Origin: Nitrospirota bacterium
GTDB taxonomy: Bacteria; Nitrospirota; Thermodesulfovibrionia; Thermodesulfovibrionales; Dissulfurispiraceae
Assembly (NCBI GenBank): GCA_004321915.1
Contig: SCQE01000051.1
Coordinates: forward strand, 1 to 51,452
DNA length: 51,452 nt
Direction: 5' to 3'
Position numbers and translations under genes: made by a program. Positions 1-10,335 of this stretch are shown here, piece after piece. Positions within the stretch are counted from its first letter, which is position 1. Each line of letters opens with the position of its first letter. The notes beneath the pieces were generated by a model. It searched no databases, was not told where the DNA came from, and was given only the letters and a program-made list of their open reading frames with translations.

Positions 1-224
1 TTCTCTTAAGTGATGATCATGACTCAGAACTCAAGAAAATCATCCTCGATAATGCCGATCATGATAAAATACCGGGGTTACGCATGGCGGCGTAATCTAA
101 TACTTTGCACTGTCGAGTATTTTAGAAAAACGAATCATAAAACCTCCCCCGCTTCAGACAATAAGAAATTATGCCACTTCCATGCCTAAAGGTAAAGGGA
201 AAAGTACCATTTTCTAAAATAGCG

Positions 225-252
225 ATTGCTTCGGGACTTTGTCCCTCGCAAT
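225..252. repeat. REP-like palindromic hairpin
   Basis: ATTGCTTCGGGA (225-236) pairs imperfectly with TCCCTCGCAAT (242-252) across a 5-base loop. Short palindromes of this type, ending in CGCAATGAC, recur between genes in many bacterial genomes. The hairpin is visible; its membership of a repeat family is inferred. Confidence 0.45.
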
Positions 253-292
253 GACAGGCAAAGCAGGGTGAACAGACTACCTATACGACTCA

Positions 293-469
293 GCGATAGG
301 GATAAGTTCCTGTAGTGAATGCGGAGTTTTGGAAACAGCTCTTTGCGAAGTGAAGCGTTAAGCAGCCGCAAGTGTCTGAGGCCGAAGGCCGAGTTTTGCG
401 GCTGTAGTGAAACGAGCATTTAGAGCTGTACAAACGCAGCCCTGAACGGAAGGAATTTATCCCTATCGC
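293..469. repeat. MITE-like element with 18-bp terminal inverted repeats
   Basis: GCGATAGGGATAAGTTCC (293-310) and GGAATTTATCCCTATCGC (452-469) are inverted repeats with one mismatch. The interior carries a second hairpin, CAGCCGCAA (363-371) against TTGCGGCTG (395-403), with GGCCGAAGGCC in its loop. No transposase frame fits inside. The right interior segment (432-447) recurs exactly at 50023-50038. It may be a non-autonomous mobile element or a structured intergenic repeat; no target-site duplication was established. Confidence 0.5.
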
Positions 470-486
470 ATGTCCACTAAAAATTA

Positions 487-2097
487 TCACTCCCACAGCG
501 AAAGCTCAATCGCCTGAAGCAATGAATCGAAAGAGGATGAATTAAGCGCCGATACTGCAACCGCGTTATAGCGTTCTTTTAAGTTTTCGATCAGTTCCGT
601 AGAAACCAAGTCGCTCTTATTAAGCGCCATGATCTTCTTTTTATCAGAAAGTTTAAGGTCGTCTAATATGCTTTCGACAGAGGCTATCTGCTGCTCCATC
701 CGCGGATTGGAGGCATCCGCAAGGTGTATCAACAGGTCGGCGTCTTCAAGTTCTTCAAGGGTGGCCTTGAATGCGGCAAGCAGGTCTTTCGGCAGGTCCC
801 TGATAAAACCTACTGTGTCGGTTATGATTATCTCGCGCTCTTTAGGGAATCTAAGCCTTCTGCTCGCTGTGTCGAGCGTGGCGAACATCTTGTCTTCGAC
901 GATTGTGGCGCTCTTGGTCAAAGCGTTAAGCAGTGTGGACTTGCCGGCATTTGTGTAGCCGATTATCGAGACTATAGGTATCCTGTTATGAACGCGCCTC
1001 TGCTTGCGCTGCCGCCGTGCCTCGCTCAAGCCCTTAAGCTCGTTTTCAAGCCTTGTGATCCTGTCGCGGATACGTCGCCTGTCTATCTCAAGCTTCATCT
1101 CCCCGGGGCCCCTTCCGCCTATGCCGCCCATAAGTCGTGACATGGCTGTACCTTTGCCCGAAAGCCTCGGAAGCATATACTTCAATTGAGCAAGTTCAAC
1201 TTGGACCTTTCCGTCCCTGCTGTGCGCCCTTCCAGCGAAAATGTCGAGTATAAGTTGCGAACGGTCTATGACCTTTAATTCAGTCTTATCAGCTATGGAC
1301 CTTATCTGGGAGGGCGATAGGTCCTGATCGAACACGAGCATTGTAGCGCCTTTGTCCATAGCGCTTATGATCAACTCGCTCAACTTGCCTTCGCCGAGGA
1401 GATGTTTAGGATTGATTTCCTTCAGCCTCTGTATCACGGTATCGAGTACCGCAATATCGCTCGAAACAGAAAGCTCTTCGAGTTCATCCATAGAGTCCTC
1501 AAGGTCGTATTTGGATTTTGTAGAAGCGCTCACAAGAATAGCTGATTCCTTCTTGCCCTTGCTCTCAAGCACCCTGTGCCTGTCCATCTCTGCTTCGAGC
1601 GAATTTACAAAGGCGGCAAAATCGAGGTCGAGCCGGTGAAAATCCGAAACAGTGATGTCGTATTTCTTGGCCGAACCTTGAGGCATTAACGATGCGGTGT
1701 AAATATTTAAAGGCAGCCCTTCGCTAACACTTATGGCAGCTATCATGTCAAAACGAAGAAGCGCAAGGTCTGTTAAATCCTCGTTGTTCAGGGGCGCATC
1801 AGTCAAATGCGTGTGGATGAATCGCAGCCCCCGCAAGGCCTTTCTACCCATAGGATAGTCTTCGAGTGCGGGTATAAAAACACTGTTTGCGTCGCCGAGT
1901 ATTACATGAGTGACAGAACCGCGTCTGCTTAAGATGACGCCTATCTGTCTGCCAAGGTCAAATGACAGAGATGTTAAATAACGGGCAAGTTCAGGGGTTA
2001 TAAGCTTATCCGGCTGGACCTTTCTCCGGTATATCTTTTCGAGAGAAGAGAGCTGGCTTTTCTTAAGACCTGCGGTATTGCCGTAAACAGATGCTAT
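487..2097 (-). CDS. hflX: GTPase HflX
   Basis: Ribosome-associated GTPase that splits stalled or heat-damaged 70S ribosomes. The N-terminal HflX domain leads into the glycine-rich linker (GGIGGRGPGE), a coiled-coil segment, then the G domain with P-loop GYTNAGKST, switch II DTVGFIRDLP and NKSD. The familiar part has a first ATG at 1851, but family-like sequence (YGNTAGLKKSQ, LGRQIGVILSRRGS, HVILGDAN) continues open upstream to a TAG at 2110-2112. In this extension I find no ATG, GTG or TTG. The best candidate is ATA at 2095-2097, 8 nt after AGGGGG, giving 536 residues, the usual length for this HflX class. Either a rare AUA start is used or the start was lost by mutation or assembly error. 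The G domain is certain; the start is not. Confidence 0.9.
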   Translation of the reverse strand: MASVYGNTAGLKKSQLSSLEKIYRRKVQPDKLITPELARYLTSLSFDLGRQIGVILSRRGSVTHVILGDANSVFIPALEDYPMGRKALRGLRFIHTHLTDAPLNNEDLTDLALLRFDMIAAISVSEGLPLNIYTASLMPQGSAKKYDITVSDFHRLDLDFAAFVNSLEAEMDRHRVLESKGKKESAILVSASTKSKYDLEDSMDELEELSVSSDIAVLDTVIQRLKEINPKHLLGEGKLSELIISAMDKGATMLVFDQDLSPSQIRSIADKTELKVIDRSQLILDIFAGRAHSRDGKVQVELAQLKYMLPRLSGKGTAMSRLMGGIGGRGPGEMKLEIDRRRIRDRITRLENELKGLSEARRQRKQRRVHNRIPIVSIIGYTNAGKSTLLNALTKSATIVEDKMFATLDTASRRLRFPKEREIIITDTVGFIRDLPKDLLAAFKATLEELEDADLLIHLADASNPRMEQQIASVESILDDLKLSDKKKIMALNKSDLVSTELIENLKERYNAVAVSALNSSSFDSLLQAIELSLWE

Positions 2098-2139
2098 TTT
2101 AAATACCCCCTATACGTAAGAGAGCAAGCCTTGTTGCTT

Positions 2140-4089
2140 TTATAGTTTTACCTCGAACTCTATTTCTTTTTCGCCGAGCAGAAACCGCTTTCTGAGCGCT
2201 TTCACCTTAACGATATCTCCGCTTTTCTTGTAGAAAAGATGCAGCTTTATATCTTCGATCTTAGACACAGCGCTGCCGTCGAGCGAAGTTATTTTATCTC
2301 CTGCTTTTATGCCTGCTTTTTCGGACACGCTGTTTTCAGGAAAGCCGAGGACCTTGATCCCGTCATTCTTATCGCTAAGCAAAGCCATAAGCTTAGGCGA
2401 TGAAATGCCTTCCATCGGGCTTCTCAGCACAACATAGTCCGCAGCATCCTTTTCTATGCTGCCTTCGTTCATGATTACAGAATAGTCATAACCGTTTCTC
2501 CTAAACGTCCTCTTGGGGATGCCGTGACCGTATTCAAAATGCCCCCCGCCTGCTACAACAATCATCTGGCCGTTGCTTTGGAAATCGGGATTTTTACGGA
2601 AGTACTCGTCTATGGACATAGACATAGTCTCGTCCCATAGTATCTGGGCCTGATAGAAAAACTCGAAACTCCGCATTTTAGAGTAATCATGCTTGTCGAA
2701 AATGTCCTTGAGCCTTTCCCTGTATTCGTTGTCCGAAAAATCGAGCTCTACGGGTATCTCTTTGCGCTCCTCGTCTGTCAAGGAATCCAAGCCTGTCTTG
2801 GCTGTCTTTTCGGTTATCTCTCGTGTAATGTTCAACGCAACCACAGGTATCTTTTCCGCTCTCGCAAAATCGAGTATCGGTTTATACAGGTTGTATTCAA
2901 GACTCCATCTCTTAAAATACTCCGATTTTTTCAAAAACTCCTTTTCGTCTATATCACCCGAAATATAGTCGTCGAGCGCTTTCTGATACGGTCGCTGAAA
3001 CATTTCCATACCAATAGCGATCTTTTTATTCTTAGCGTGCAACCCCTCAATTATCTTAAGTTGTATATCATGGTGAGAAAAGCGGTCATGCGCCTCGCCC
3101 ACATACAAAATCTTTTTCTTAGAAATCTTTTCTATTAAATCATTTAAAGTTTTAAGTGCGGATGTTTCAATAACTACAGGCTCTTCTTTTAAATCCATAA
3201 CTATTCCCCTTTCATTGTCATTTATGCTCTTGAATATATTATTGCCGTGATCAAAAGCCAATAAAGAGTATTGCCCATACTCGGATAAAGTTTTAAGCGC
3301 AGCCTCTGCTTCTTCTTTGTTCTTTGCATCCAGTATTGCAATCGCCCTCTTGGGGTTCCACGGATTTTCTTTTACAATAACGCTGAATCCGGCTTCGGGC
3401 ATAACAGCCTTTCCGTACAGCCTTGATGCGAGTGGATTGTCTTTACCGAGAATTATGACCGCCGAATCTTTTATGTCAGAATCCTTTAGCTTTGCAGATT
3501 CATTGTCCTGAGCGCCTTTGGCCTTCAACATCTCGACGATGTCTGCATAAGCCTCTTTGTTCGATACAGGCAAGGCGACAATTATCTTTCTGCTTTCTAC
3601 AACACGGGACAATGACAGGGGCAGCTCTGAGTCTGAAAGTCTTCTGAATAATTCATAATCTTCGTCAAGCACAATTTTGTAAGGTCCGGAATCGAACTGT
3701 TTCGAAATCTCGACGCTTGCATTATCGCTTTTAAAAGATGCCTTGACCTTCTCTCCCTTCAGGTAAAAGGTTACAGGCACTTCGAGAGACTGCGCTTTGC
3801 CTTTTTGAACAATCCGGAAGACAGCTTCGTATCTTTTCCCTGAACGTATGACCTTCGCTCCCTCGATCGCTATCCCGGGAATGTCGCTCGTTCCATTATC
3901 TTTGTCCTCAAAATCTACAAGCAGCTGTTTTCTTTTCTCCCATGAAGATTTTTTTGCATCTTCAAAGAGTTTTTTGAACTGTACGGCCATGTCCTGCTCG
4001 ACGTTCCTGTTGTCGTCGGCGGAAAGTGACGGCGACGCAACAAGAAGCATGGATAAAAACAGGGCGCTGGTAAATAAGCGGCAAAACAT
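2140..4089 (-). CDS. ChaN-family lipoprotein-like protein with C-terminal PDZ domain
   Basis: A 649-residue exported protein. Residues 1-23 form a signal peptide ending near SLSA. The first ~300 residues are an all-purpose extracytoplasmic region I cannot name. Residues ~325-550 match the ChaN/DUF399 haem-binding family (LYVGEAHDRFSHHDIQ, MEMFQRPYQ, VVAGGGHFEYGHGIP). The last ~85 residues form a PDZ domain (FPENSVSEKAGIKAGDKI). ChaN proteins bind haem and are linked to iron uptake; the PDZ fusion suggests a protein-binding role in the envelope. TATAAT (minus strand, 4095-4100) lies only five bases before the ATG, and there is no Shine-Dalgarno sequence, so the mRNA may be leaderless. Function beyond the fold is inference. 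Confidence 0.8.
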   Translation of the reverse strand: MFCRLFTSALFLSMLLVASPSLSADDNRNVEQDMAVQFKKLFEDAKKSSWEKRKQLLVDFEDKDNGTSDIPGIAIEGAKVIRSGKRYEAVFRIVQKGKAQSLEVPVTFYLKGEKVKASFKSDNASVEISKQFDSGPYKIVLDEDYELFRRLSDSELPLSLSRVVESRKIIVALPVSNKEAYADIVEMLKAKGAQDNESAKLKDSDIKDSAVIILGKDNPLASRLYGKAVMPEAGFSVIVKENPWNPKRAIAILDAKNKEEAEAALKTLSEYGQYSLLAFDHGNNIFKSINDNERGIVMDLKEEPVVIETSALKTLNDLIEKISKKKILYVGEAHDRFSHHDIQLKIIEGLHAKNKKIAIGMEMFQRPYQKALDDYISGDIDEKEFLKKSEYFKRWSLEYNLYKPILDFARAEKIPVVALNITREITEKTAKTGLDSLTDEERKEIPVELDFSDNEYRERLKDIFDKHDYSKMRSFEFFYQAQILWDETMSMSIDEYFRKNPDFQSNGQMIVVAGGGHFEYGHGIPKRTFRRNGYDYSVIMNEGSIEKDAADYVVLRSPMEGISSPKLMALLSDKNDGIKVLGFPENSVSEKAGIKAGDKITSLDGSAVSKIEDIKLHLFYKKSGDIVKVKALRKRFLLGEKEIEFEVKL

Positions 4090-4172
4090 TTTTTATTATA
4101 CCGCAAATCGGGCGAGGCAGTCCCTCTGCCTGACTTTTTCAGGCTGCTTTATCGTCAACTCTTGCCCCTACC

Positions 4173-4973
4173 TTACTGCTGCTGAAGCCTATGAAAATTC
4201 TGATAATATAACAGCTTGAAGAATTTCGGGAAGTTGATGCGCCATTTCATTTGCAATCTTCTGGCCTCTTGCCGGTATGCGGGCAGGTTTCGGTACATCG
4301 AGTCGTCCTTAAAGGCAAAGACGATAGCGTTTCCGTATGACTCGCTAAGCATGAGTTTAAGGGTATTGCCTGCAAACGCTGCGTTGACACTGTCATAAAC
4401 GGCAGGGAAATTACAAGTCGGTCCGGTCCATAAATTTGCGACAGATATCCCACCGTCATCTAGCAGCTCACGACATGTATTGAGAAACTCCCCTTCGATC
4501 ATGAGAGAGGCAGGCCCGTCCTGATTAAATGCGTCGATCAGGATCAGATCATAGCGCCGTCCGCAATCCGCCTGCTGTTTGATAAAATCCTGTCCGGCAG
4601 CATGGATAATCGTGAGCCTTGGGTTCTCCTTTGGCAGAAAAAAATAGTCATGCGCCAGACTGATGATCTGCTCGTTTATCTCTACAGCATCGATTGAGGC
4701 GGAAGGACAGCTCTGGAGCAGGAAATTGACCATAGCCCCTCCCCCAAGGCCTACCATCAGGACCGATTGCGGTTTGCCTGCGAAAACCAGAGCGCACATC
4801 ATAGCCTGATAGTATTCCATCAGGAGTGCATCGAGCTGCCCTACCCGAATCTTACTTTGTTCCGTATCGCCGAAGGAAAGGCTCCGTATCCCGTCCGCCT
4901 CAGCGACCGTTATCTCCCCGGAACTGTCACTGCGACGGCAGATCACTTTGCCGTATGTACTCTTTTTACTCAT
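4173..4973 (-). CDS. Spermidine synthase-like (polyamine aminopropyltransferase family) protein
   Basis: Rossmann-fold protein of 266 residues. It has the nucleotide-binding loop VGLGGGAMVNFLL, an acidic residue at the end of the next strand (DAVEINEQI) and the family motif DLILIDAFNQDG, where spermidine synthases place the catalytic Asp. Length fits the family. GAGGAACATCTTC precedes the ATG as ribosome binding site. No SpeD or other polyamine gene is nearby, so the substrate is open; many stand-alone members are of unknown activity. It lies 164 bases downstream of the lipid desaturase gene. Confidence 0.75.
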   Translation of the reverse strand: MSKKSTYGKVICRRSDSSGEITVAEADGIRSLSFGDTEQSKIRVGQLDALLMEYYQAMMCALVFAGKPQSVLMVGLGGGAMVNFLLQSCPSASIDAVEINEQIISLAHDYFFLPKENPRLTIIHAAGQDFIKQQADCGRRYDLILIDAFNQDGPASLMIEGEFLNTCRELLDDGGISVANLWTGPTCNFPAVYDSVNAAFAGNTLKLMLSESYGNAIVFAFKDDSMYRNLPAYRQEARRLQMKWRINFPKFFKLLYYQNFHRLQQQ

Positions 4974-5137
4974 GAAGATGTTCCTCTATTTGCCAGAAAA
5001 TATGAGATTTACGTTCGAGATATTCAGCAGAGTGAAACAGAGTCCGCATGATTGGATCTTTCACCCCTTCTTCTTTAATTCTTTAACAATGAATTCTCTC
5101 TCTACGATTTGCCCCCATGGTCCTACTTATCATCTCG

Positions 5138-5860
5138 TTATCTGTTCGCCGTGCCAACTCCTGTATACCTTGCATAATGCAAATCTGTAGTATTTTTGTA
5201 GCCTCGACACATGGCCTTGGCAATAACATTAAGCAACGGATCAGTCATACCGTTGAGAAATGCATAGTTTGTATTATCTTCAAAGTGATGCCGCATGTGG
5301 TGTCGTAGGGGAAGGAAAATTCCCGTCTTGCCCAGGAACTGTACAACCTTGGGCTGGGGTACGTGACAATAGTAATGCGATACCTCGGCAATAGACGATA
5401 GGATTGAGAAATACAGTACCCCATACGCGGCAACACCGCTTATTGCACCTTGCCAGACGCCTGCCACCGAAAGCAAGAGAAAAAAAGCCAGCCATATCTT
5501 AGAGCCGGATTCGTGGTAATAAACGGCAACGAATGGTTTCTGCTTATATCGAGGGGTCCTGTGATGCAGATGGAAACTCGCAATAAGGGGACCAGCCAGA
5601 GATTCATAGTCGCTATTGTTATCCATGTACATGTGTACTAGGCCACTCATGAAATCAGCAAGCACATAGGCTGTCGCAAAAGTCAGCAACTGCTTGAATG
5701 GTCCTATCGACTGTTGGAACACAAGCACGGCGAGCACCGCCTGAAGGATCGTATTCACAAAAGAGATGACATGGCCTGTCAATTGATATCCATGAATTTT
5801 TTCATACTTATCCATGGCAACGTTGAACTGGTATTGTTCCATAGTTTGGTGAGCGGTCAT
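5138..5860 (-). CDS. Kua/TMEM189/CarF-family lipid desaturase
   Basis: A 240-residue membrane protein with about four hydrophobic segments and clusters of histidines (FHLHHRTP, SHYYCH, LRHHMRHHFEDNTNYAFL) followed by GMTDPL. This pattern is that of the Kua/TMEM189/CarF family (lipid desaturase domain), whose studied members are plasmanylethanolamine desaturases that make the vinyl-ether bond of plasmalogens using oxygen and a di-metal centre. The first histidine box is more diverged than in the animal and myxobacterial proteins, so the exact substrate is uncertain. Needing oxygen, it fits with the nearby catalase-peroxidase and hemerythrin. Confidence 0.7.
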   Translation of the reverse strand: MTAHQTMEQYQFNVAMDKYEKIHGYQLTGHVISFVNTILQAVLAVLVFQQSIGPFKQLLTFATAYVLADFMSGLVHMYMDNNSDYESLAGPLIASFHLHHRTPRYKQKPFVAVYYHESGSKIWLAFFLLLSVAGVWQGAISGVAAYGVLYFSILSSIAEVSHYYCHVPQPKVVQFLGKTGIFLPLRHHMRHHFEDNTNYAFLNGMTDPLLNVIAKAMCRGYKNTTDLHYARYTGVGTANR

Positions 5861-5889
5861 ACTTTTTTAATTAGGGACACATCCACTAT

Positions 5890-6045
5890 TTAATCCTTTC
5901 GCCCTTTAGATATACCCGTTTTTTGTAGTATAAACCTTTTGTTCAGAGCCTTTTCCATCCTCTTTATAAAATCTTCCCTGCCACATTCCCATCTGGCAGA
6001 GTATTTTTTGAGCAATTCAAAATATTTCTCTCTGTCCTCCTCGTA
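5890..6045 (-). pseudogene. Coding-like remnant in frame behind the katG stop
   Basis: Directly after the TGA of katG (6046-6048) the same frame stays open for about 51 codons to TAA at 5890-5892. The peptide is charged and protein-like (YEEDREKYFELLKKYSARW at its start, ending KTGISKGRKD) and unlike KatG, which normally ends at the DL seen here. It has no start codon of its own close to the TGA. I read it as the 3' end of another gene that was truncated when katG arrived; a short readthrough extension is the alternative. Confidence 0.4.
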
Positions 6046-8378
<2,333 letters not shown>

Positions 8379-8401
8379 ACCCCGAGCGAAACGAGGGGGA
8401 A

Positions 8402-8461
8402 ATGCTAAAGCTCACCGGGAGCGGCTGGCAAGCCGCGATCCGGTAGAGCGCCTCGTTAAAC
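8402..8461 (-). other. attC-like recombination site A
   Basis: Read on the minus strand: R''-like GTTTAAC (8455-8461), an imperfect hairpin CTACCGGATCGCGGC / GCCGCTCCCGGTGAG, then a degenerate R' around TTTAGCA. The arrangement and the internal CCGG arms are those of integron cassette attC sites. The preceding antitoxin frame runs into it and ends inside the hairpin, as cassette genes often do. Confidence 0.55.
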
Positions 8462-8666
8462 CTGTAGTTTGCCGTGCTATTTTCATTAAATTACGCAAGG
8501 CATCATTGACCGAGTCATCATTGGGAAATGCAGCTGCAACATCAGGGCTGAGAAGGACGAGATTTGTTCCTTTTTTATATTCTTCATAATATTTGCCTCT
8601 TATGCCTTTGCCTAAGTCTTCTCTTTTGTATTCTTTTCTAATTTCTTCTTTTTTAGCTGTCTTCAT
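8412..8666 (-). CDS. Antitoxin partner of a BrnT (DUF497) toxin
   Basis: An 84-residue protein starting ATGAAGACAGCT, where its ATG overlaps the last codons of the ancestral brnT frame. The core GIRGKYYEEYKKGTN, LLSPDVAAAFPNDDSVNDAL resembles a small antitoxin family that commonly follows DUF497 toxins. The last ~16 residues (from GLTRRSTG on) are encoded by the attC-like hairpin, so the C terminus looks artificially extended. Because the toxin gene is broken, this antitoxin may now be an orphan. Family assignment is from pattern memory, moderately sure. Confidence 0.6.
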   Translation of the reverse strand: MKTAKKEEIRKEYKREDLGKGIRGKYYEEYKKGTNLVLLSPDVAAAFPNDDSVNDALRNLMKIARQTTGLTRRSTGSRLASRSR

Positions 8667-8935
8667 ATATTTTCCTTTCCTGCCTTGTTGCGCGCCGAGC
8701 GCTTATTATTCTTGTTTTCCCTCGCCGTTCAGTATGAACGACAGCCAACAACTGGTTTATTCTGGTTTATTCTGGAATGTCCAAAGGTCAAAAATCTATG
8801 CTCGCTGATTGAATGATCTGGGTCGTTGAAGGTTAAGGCCAGTGGGTCGCTGAATACCGTTGATGCTTCATGAAAAGAGATGCCGTGCCTTTTAAGATTG
8901 ATTTCCGATTTGCGGGAATCCCATTCAAATTCCAT
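8653..8935 (-). pseudogene. brnT: BrnT (DUF497) toxin gene broken by a 10-bp tandem duplication
   Basis: The N-terminal part (EFEWDSRKSEINLKRHGISF, EASTVFSDPLALTF, RFLTFGHSRINQ) is typical of BrnT ribonuclease toxins. After SRINQ the frame ends early. The unit CTGGTTTATT is present twice in tandem on the plus strand (8752-8761 and 8762-8771). Removing one copy restores a continuous BrnT C terminus (LLAVVHTERRGKTRIISARR...ATRQERKIYEDS) ending at TAA 8653-8655, overlapping the antitoxin start. The toxin is therefore a recent frameshift pseudogene, unless the duplication is an assembly error. Confidence 0.85.
8752..8771. repeat. 10-bp tandem duplication inside brnT
   Basis: Two adjacent identical copies of CTGGTTTATT, 8752-8761 and 8762-8771. 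One copy shifts the brnT frame by +1; see the brnT entry. Confidence 0.9.
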
Positions 8936-8971
8936 AGGCTATTTTATCATTATTTTCATTATTATTCTTCG

Positions 8972-9015
8972 ATCTAACGCCCGCAGTCGTGGTAGTCGGC
9001 ATTACATGTTTAGGC
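8972..9015 (-). other. attC-like site B (weak)
   Basis: On the minus strand GCCTAAAC (9008-9015) contains the TAA of the frameshifted membrane-protein gene, and GTTAGAT (8972-8978) fits the attC R' consensus GTTRRRY. The inner arms pair poorly and the site is short (44 bp), so this is a candidate only. Confidence 0.35.
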
Positions 9016-9329
9016 CTTCCTTCTTTTGAAAAGGCCATAAAGGAACAAAAAACTAAGCGCACCGGCCATGCTAAACCCTATCGTCAGAAATGCTATTGCC
9101 CCGAGAGCAGCCCCTTCTTCACCAAGAAAGGTCTGGCTGAAAAAAAATCAGGATTAGTTACCCCAAGGACTATCCCTGCGATAAAACCTATAGCTGCACC
9201 AGATAGAAAAATGGCATCTCGTTTTTGAGTTTCTTTTTCCGGCACCGGTTGGCGATAACCCTTCAGGAGAAAAGCGATGCTAACCGTCAAGGCAAACCCA
9301 AGCATTATGATTGAAAGTTTGTTGTTCAT
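9010..9329 (-). pseudogene. Small three-helix membrane protein with homopolymer frameshift
   Basis: The first 63 codons give a protein with two hydrophobic segments (LSIIMLGFALTVSIAFLL; IFLSGAAIGFIAGIVLG). The frame then ends at 9093. In another frame a third hydrophobic segment follows (GAIAFLTIGFSMAGALSFLF) and stops at TAA 9010-9012, ending in the basic tail FKRRKA. Both parts join at a run of eight A (plus strand 9140-9147); one extra base would give a single ~106-residue protein. It is a pseudogene, a slippage-regulated gene or a sequencing error. I do not recognise the family. It sits between attC-like sites and looks like a cassette gene. Confidence 0.6.
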
Positions 9330-9340
9330 TTATATTTAAG

Positions 9341-9400
9341 GTCCAACGGTGGGCATGAGGGGCGGGGTTTCTCTCGACTCACTCGACGCGAATGTTAGTC
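9341..9400 (-). other. attC-like recombination site C
   Basis: Minus strand: GACTAAC (9394-9400), arms GCGTCGAGTGAG and CTCATGCCCACC, then GTTGGAC (9341-9347), a perfect match to the attC R' consensus. It lies six bases beyond the stop codon of the secreted-protein gene, the normal place for an attC site. Confidence 0.6.
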
Positions 9401-9406
9401 TTTCTT

Positions 9407-10312
9407 TCAGCACCCGTTATACACCAACCATTCTTCAAAATGTCTCGGCTTCTTGGGAATATCGTTTATTTCGACAGCATAGATGCCGTCGCCTTCATAA
9501 CTAGGGGCATTCCAAAGCAACCAAACTTCTTTCCTCGACATATATTCCACTTTCAGTACGCCGAGAAATTCTCGCAGGTCTACTCCAATTGGTGATTCCC
9601 CGTCGCAAGTAATGGAAGAATTCGTTATCTCTAGACATTTACCGTTACTATCTTGGAGATTGATCACAACCCTTTCTTCGTTTGAACAATGCCCGCCTAG
9701 ACCACTCATGCACATTTTGAATAAATCTTCATAGCTTTTATTACTTTCAATCTTGACATTCCATTTTGCAAAACTGTCACACTGCTTTTCAATTTCCTCT
9801 TGAGTCAGGTTTCGCTTCCATCGAACCTGTTGAATAATTCCATCAAGACCGGCAGAAGCATATTCAACGGCCTTCATTTGCTCTTTAGGCAATTCAGTCA
9901 GACATGATTTCTGAGACTGTCCCGACCTAATTGGGGCAGGGAAAAACTTAACATATCTATCAATATCTTTTCCCACGGCCGCAATGAAGCCGTCGTAACC
10001 TTTCTTTTTGAAACCAATCCCCGGCACGGGATCTCCGCATTCATTCAGAAGATTGATCGATGACAATTTGCCTTTTAATGGACGAGCACCTTTCGAAGTT
10101 AAAACGAACAGAGCTGATTCTTTCGCATAGCCGATATCACGAATGTGAAAACCCATCGCATCCTTTTGATCTTCTCCAACATATAATCTTATTCCCGCGC
10201 TATGAAGAGAACCTGACCTTCTTAAGAATTCGTCAGCATGAGTCAGAACTGGCGAAATCATTAGTACAGCGATAATGAGTAAGATCGTCCATGCTTTTAA
10301 TGTTAGTGTCAT
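9407..10312 (-). CDS. Secreted protein of unknown function
   Basis: A 301-residue protein with a clear signal peptide (LLIIAVLMISPVLTHA, cleavage near residue 26) and several cysteines in the mature part, in line with a periplasmic or secreted location. I recognise no domain. The gene is preceded by an attC-like site (10336-10399) and followed by another (9341-9400), so it has the layout of a single-gene integron cassette, which usually carry orphan proteins of this type. Confidence 0.65.
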   Translation of the reverse strand: MTLTLKAWTILLIIAVLMISPVLTHADEFLRRSGSLHSAGIRLYVGEDQKDAMGFHIRDIGYAKESALFVLTSKGARPLKGKLSSINLLNECGDPVPGIGFKKKGYDGFIAAVGKDIDRYVKFFPAPIRSGQSQKSCLTELPKEQMKAVEYASAGLDGIIQQVRWKRNLTQEEIEKQCDSFAKWNVKIESNKSYEDLFKMCMSGLGGHCSNEERVVINLQDSNGKCLEITNSSITCDGESPIGVDLREFLGVLKVEYMSRKEVWLLWNAPSYEGDGIYAVEINDIPKKPRHFEEWLVYNGC

Positions 10313-10335
10313 GAAGATAGCTCCCGAATTACCAG

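Larger units (their letters stand above)
1..486. other. Intergenic stretch without a gene
   Basis: No convincing coding region is seen in these 486 bases; the short open frames here have no ribosome binding site or recognisable protein. The stretch holds a REP-like hairpin (225-252) and a 177-bp inverted-repeat element (293-469), described separately. The left 120 bases show nothing I can name. Confidence 0.6.

Noticed and set aside
4110-4137. GAGGCAG/CTGCCTG hairpin followed by ACTTTTT as a terminator
   Set aside because: The T tract would serve the plus strand, but genes on both sides are on the minus strand; no transcript is known to end there.
4973-5099. Short minus-strand frames of 19 and 27 codons before the spermidine synthase-like gene
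   Set aside because: Too short and not family-like; the second ends within the next gene's start and may be a chance leader frame.
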